The translations under genes and the position numbers were made by a program. The notes beneath the pieces are model-generated. The model did no database searches. It was not told where the DNA came from and worked only from the letters and a program-made list of their open reading frames with translations. From UBA7803 sp041686955 (GTDB lineage Bacteria; Pseudomonadota; Gammaproteobacteria; Pseudomonadales; Azotimanducaceae), in NCBI GenBank assembly GCA_041686955.1, contig JAWLCV010000001.1, positions 85,247 to 149,246 on the forward strand: a stretch of DNA of 64,000 nucleotides, in the 5' to 3' direction. This document shows positions 62,879-64,000 of this stretch, piece by piece. Numbering within the stretch: the stretch's first letter is position 1; every line of letters starts with the position of its first letter.

Positions 62879-63799
62879 ATGCGCGTGATACTGCTCAAGG
62901 AGTCGGGGCGTTCCAAGGGCCAGGTCCGGGCGCTCGACCTGGGTCCGGCGCACCTGATCGTGGGTCTGTCGTTCGCGCTCGCCGTTCTCCTCGCCGCCGC
63001 CTTTTTCACCTCTCGATTCTTTCCCAGCACCCCCGTGGAGACCGATCTGGTCGCCGAGTGGCAGCAGCGTCTGGCGGACCAGCGCCGGGAGCTCGAGACG
63101 CTCTCGGAGCGGTCGGCGGCGGAAGCTCAGGCGGTGGGGCGGCAGCTCGCCGCCATGCAGGCGCGGCTCTTGCGCATGGAAGCGCTGGGCGCGCGGGTCA
63201 CCGAGGTGGCCGGGCTCGAGGAGGGCGAGTTCTCCTTCGACGAGCCGGCGCCGGTGGGTGGCCCCACGGCGGTCCGGGAGGATCCCCTGGGCTGGGCGGA
63301 TCTGCAGGCGAGCCTGCGTGGCCTCTCTGCCCAGCTCAAGACCCGGGAGGCGGAGCTGGAGGTGCTCGATTCGCTGCTGCGCGATCAGGAGTTCCATCAG
63401 GCAGCCTCGGTGGCGGGCCGCCCGGTCACCTGGGGCTGGATGTCCTCCGGGTTCGGCAAGCGGGTGGATCCGTTCAGCGGCCAGATGGCCTGGCATGCGG
63501 GGGTGGATTTCGCCGGCCGCGCCGGGTCCGACGTGGTGGCGGTGGCGAGCGGCGTCGTGACCTATGCCGGCAAGCGTTACGGCTACGGTCAGATGGTGGA
63601 GATCAACCACGGCGACGGCTACGTCACCCGCTACGGCCACCACGAGTCCCTGCTGGTCAAGACCGGCGATATCGTCAAGAAAGGTCAGCCCATCGGCAGC
63701 ATGGGCTCCTCGGGCCGCTCCACCGGCCCCCACGTCCACTTCGAGGTGCTGAAGAACGGCCGGGCGGTGGACCCGAAGGCGTACGTGGCGAAGCGATAA
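62879..63799 (+). CDS. M23-family peptidoglycan endopeptidase, membrane-anchored
   Basis: 306 aa. A membrane helix (about 27-48), a long coiled coil (about 60-105 and 140-170) and a C-terminal LytM/M23 domain. Zinc ligands His206 and Asp210 (WHAGVDF), and His285/His287 (PHVHFEV) are intact, so it is catalytic, unlike EnvC. It probably opens crosslinks during wall growth. A TACAAT (62867-62872) is only six bases from the ATG, hinting at either a leaderless message or chance. It precedes secA. Confidence 0.93.
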   Translation: MRVILLKESGRSKGQVRALDLGPAHLIVGLSFALAVLLAAAFFTSRFFPSTPVETDLVAEWQQRLADQRRELETLSERSAAEAQAVGRQLAAMQARLLRMEALGARVTEVAGLEEGEFSFDEPAPVGGPTAVREDPLGWADLQASLRGLSAQLKTREAELEVLDSLLRDQEFHQAASVAGRPVTWGWMSSGFGKRVDPFSGQMAWHAGVDFAGRAGSDVVAVASGVVTYAGKRYGYGQMVEINHGDGYVTRYGHHESLLVKTGDIVKKGQPIGSMGSSGRSTGPHVHFEVLKNGRAVDPKAYVAKR

Positions 63800-63800
63800 G

Positions 63801-63893
63801 GCGCTGTCCGCTCTCCGCCGTCCGCTAGCAGCCCTAGACCCAACCGGGGCAACTAGCCTCCAGCGGAGTGCGCATAGCGAATAGCGGAAAGCG
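63801..63893. repeat. Intergenic inverted repeat of heptamers (copy C)
   Basis: The left arm (about 63801-63825) holds GTCCGCT, CTCCGCC, GTCCGCT, and the right (about 63860-63893) CAGCGGA and ATAGCGGAAAGCG. The arms pair imperfectly and meet in CTAG-containing centre sequences. It sits between the M23 gene and secA and resembles copy A. Confidence 0.75.
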
Positions 63894-63974
63894 TCTCTCC
63901 TTGCAACTCACGTTTATGCGGCCTGTCCAACGCGTTAATATGCCGCATCTTTTTCCTTGGGGTTCTCTCTCGTT

Positions 63975-64000
63975 TTGCTGCGCAAGATATTCGGTACCAA
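63975..64000 (+). CDS. secA: Start of preprotein translocase ATPase SecA (partial)
   Basis: Only the first nine codons or so are present: a TTG at 63975 followed by LRKIFGT, the usual SecA N-terminus, and the known neighbour of the M23 gene. The window ends here. An alternative start is not possible to judge. Confidence 0.75.

Overview
The window is chromosomal DNA from a GC-rich gammaproteobacterium, almost entirely conserved housekeeping genes. The lineage call rests on the mla, lpt, lpoA, sspAB, rapZ-ptsN-rpoN and tldD/pmbA sets, cytochrome bc1 with a PVWY Qo motif, and a gene order that, from memory, parallels the Pseudomonas gatB-to-secA region. Gene density is very high, with many 4-base ATGA or GTGA start/stop overlaps. 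No transposase, integrase, CRISPR array, tRNA or recognisable defence system was seen. Genus cannot be assigned.

Layout. 1-3303: a thiolase plus DUF35 Zn-ribbon/OB pair, an unrecognised multi-pass membrane protein and a CBS-domain protein. 3305-6494 (-): gatCAB, divergent from 6650-15082 (+): mreBCD, maf, rng and the AsmA-like yhdP. 15123-18512: tldD and pmbA flanking antisense darP. 18581-27060 (-), read as yrbG, kdsC, lptC, lptA, lptB, rpoN, hpf, ptsN, rapZ, HPr, mgtE: LPS transport, sigma-54 and nitrogen-PTS genes. 27216-33870 (+): mlaFEDCB, ibaG, murA, hisG (short form), hisD. 34188-36425: a large TonB-dependent receptor where hisC is often found. 36422-37483 (-): a DegS/AlgW-type protease. 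37547-43861 (+): zapE, rplM-rpsI, petABC, sspAB. 43863-46573 (-): lpoA, yraN, a BON lipoprotein. 46572-47841 (+): rsmI and the RNase P RNA. 48175-62325 (+): the division and cell-wall cluster mraZ to lpxC. 62489-64000: a DciA-like gene, an M23 peptidase and the start of secA.

The genes largely build and maintain the envelope: rod shape (MreBCD), peptidoglycan precursors and septation (dcw cluster, MurA, LpoA), LPS (LpxC, KdsC, LptABC) and outer-membrane lipid asymmetry (Mla). Respiration (bc1), translation and stress adaptors are interleaved.

The main oddities are: several genes absent from otherwise tight clusters (kdsD, hisC, diaA/gmhA, murF, murG, ddl/murB); mreC with no standard start codon at its natural N-terminus; two in-frame minisatellites inside lptA; three intergenic inverted-repeat elements built of degenerate heptamers; an SSQ instead of SSN motif in FtsI; and lpoA/rsmI start codons sharing one CATG. 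I do not see a wholly new system; the missing-gene pattern and the repeat family are the best leads.
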